Origin: a bacterium
GTDB taxonomy: Bacteria > Actinomycetota > Humimicrobiia > Humimicrobiales > Humimicrobiaceae
Direction of reading: 5' to 3'
Length of the DNA stretch: 6,051 nt
Assembly: GCA_030611285.1 (NCBI GenBank)
Contig: JAUWQC010000067.1
Location: forward strand, 1-6,051
The notes beneath the pieces were generated by a model. That model was not told where the DNA came from. It worked only from the letters and a program-made list of their open reading frames with translations, and made no database searches. Position 1 is the first letter of the stretch, and each line of letters begins with the position of its first letter. Below, piece by piece: positions 5,727 through 6,051 of this stretch. The position numbers were made by a program, and so were the translations under genes.

Positions 5727-5750
5727 TAAAAGAAATAAAATATATATAAT
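5722..5750 (+). promoter_or_regulatory. Candidate promoter of the DUF948-like gene
   Basis: TTGAAT (5722-5727, four of six) is followed after exactly 17 bases by a perfect TATAAT (5745-5750). Transcription would begin near 5757, about 32 bases before the ATG at 5789, with AAGAGG within that leader. The arrangement is standard for a vegetative sigma factor. Confidence 0.55.
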
Positions 5751-5788
5751 GTTATTTAATTATTTTATATTAAATCCAAGAGGTTAAT

Positions 5789-6051
5789 ATGACATCATTA
5801 GAAATAGTAGGTTTGGTTGCAATAATTCTGATTTCTGCTTTTGCAATAGTAGCAATAATCATTGCCATACCATTATTAAAATTAATAAATAAGATTAAAT
5901 ATATGGCGGCAAAGATAAATGAAAGCCTGGTCCCCATTGTCGAGAAACTAAATAACACCATAACTAACCTCGATACAGAGGTCAGCTCAATTGCAGATCT
6001 TACGCAGAGTATTAGTTCAATAGTAGAGCAGCTTGAAAAAGTTATAAGGCT
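5789..6051 (+). CDS. Membrane-anchored coiled-coil protein, DUF948 (YtxG-like), 5' part
   Basis: The first 87 codons of a gene cut by the right edge. The protein starts MTSLEIVGLVAIIL and has one transmembrane segment at about residues 6-27, rich in Ile, Ala and Val. It is followed by Pro28 and a basic stretch (K31, K35, K37), which suggests the following part is cytoplasmic. From about residue 40 to the edge there is an amphipathic helix with hydrophobic residues at heptad-like spacing (INESLVPIVEKLNNT, then SIADLTQSISSIVEQL), i.e. a coiled coil. Short N-terminal anchor plus long helix is the layout of DUF948 proteins such as general-stress-type YtxG of Firmicutes, whose function is unknown. 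AAGAGG (5778-5783) lies five bases before the ATG. Assignment rests on architecture more than on conserved residues; another membrane-tethered coiled-coil family is possible. Confidence 0.75.
   Translation, partial: MTSLEIVGLVAIILISAFAIVAIIIAIPLLKLINKIKYMAAKINESLVPIVEKLNNTITNLDTEVSSIADLTQSISSIVEQLEKVIR

Larger units (their letters stand above)
5636..5788. other. Divergent promoter region between lipoprotein and DUF948-like gene
   Basis: This is a 153-base, extremely AT-rich region that must carry the start signals for both flanking genes. It contains a rightward promoter (5722-5750), a leftward promoter (5698-5726) whose -35 hexamer overlaps the rightward one, and an inverted repeat (5673-5699) in the leftward leader. 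The ribosome-binding sites lie at 5645-5649 (leftward) and 5778-5783 (rightward, AAGAGG). No coding frame of interest was seen. Confidence 0.6.

Noticed and set aside
5770..5961. Minus-strand open frame of 63 codons
   Set aside because: Opposes the start of the DUF948-like gene, which has a promoter, ribosome-binding site, membrane segment and coiled coil; the hydrophobic translation mirrors that membrane segment.

Overview
The window is AT-rich bacterial chromosome carrying ordinary metabolic and housekeeping genes. There is no sign of a mobile element, prophage, CRISPR array or structural RNA gene. Several proteins, above all the MTA phosphorylase (SxFxGGSGFYSF-type N-terminus, GPCASGSLQP, FVVCDQFVDRT), look most like actinobacterial homologues as far as memory allows. 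An AT-rich, deep-branching actinobacterial or other uncultivated anaerobic lineage is therefore plausible, but this is only an inference.

Layout: (1) Positions 1-829, minus strand: a UPF0047/YjbQ-family gene followed by the 5' part of rarA (AAA+ ATPase), which runs off the left edge. (2) Positions 830-1056: a divergent intergenic region with two candidate promoters for the rightward genes. (3) Positions 1057-4995, plus strand: a compact four-gene run of adenosine-kinase-like PfkB kinase, S-methyl-5'-thioadenosine phosphorylase, glycerate kinase and purC. The last three are tightly coupled: a Shine-Dalgarno sequence overlaps the phosphorylase stop, and an ATGA overlap joins glycerate kinase to purC. 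(4) Positions 5072-5635, minus strand: a secreted lipoprotein with an Ig-like beta-sandwich domain, convergent with purC. (5) Positions 5636-5788: an AT-rich divergent region with back-to-back promoters and an inverted repeat. (6) Positions 5789-6051, plus strand: the start of a membrane-anchored coiled-coil protein of DUF948 (YtxG-like) type, cut by the right edge.

How the genes fit together: the central run joins purine salvage to de novo purine synthesis. The phosphorylase releases adenine from the SAM by-product MTA, the kinase would recapture adenosine (for example from S-adenosylhomocysteine) as AMP, and PurC makes SAICAR. Glycerate kinase is the odd member; it feeds glycerate into lower glycolysis and has no obvious direct link. 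Three starts were corrected: YjbQ at 829 rather than 886, glycerate kinase at a TTG at 2927 rather than a GTG at 2918, and the DUF948-like gene at 5789. I found no convincing novel system. The points most worth checking are the operon composition, the coupled TTG start, the lipoprotein, and the shared promoter region near 5700.
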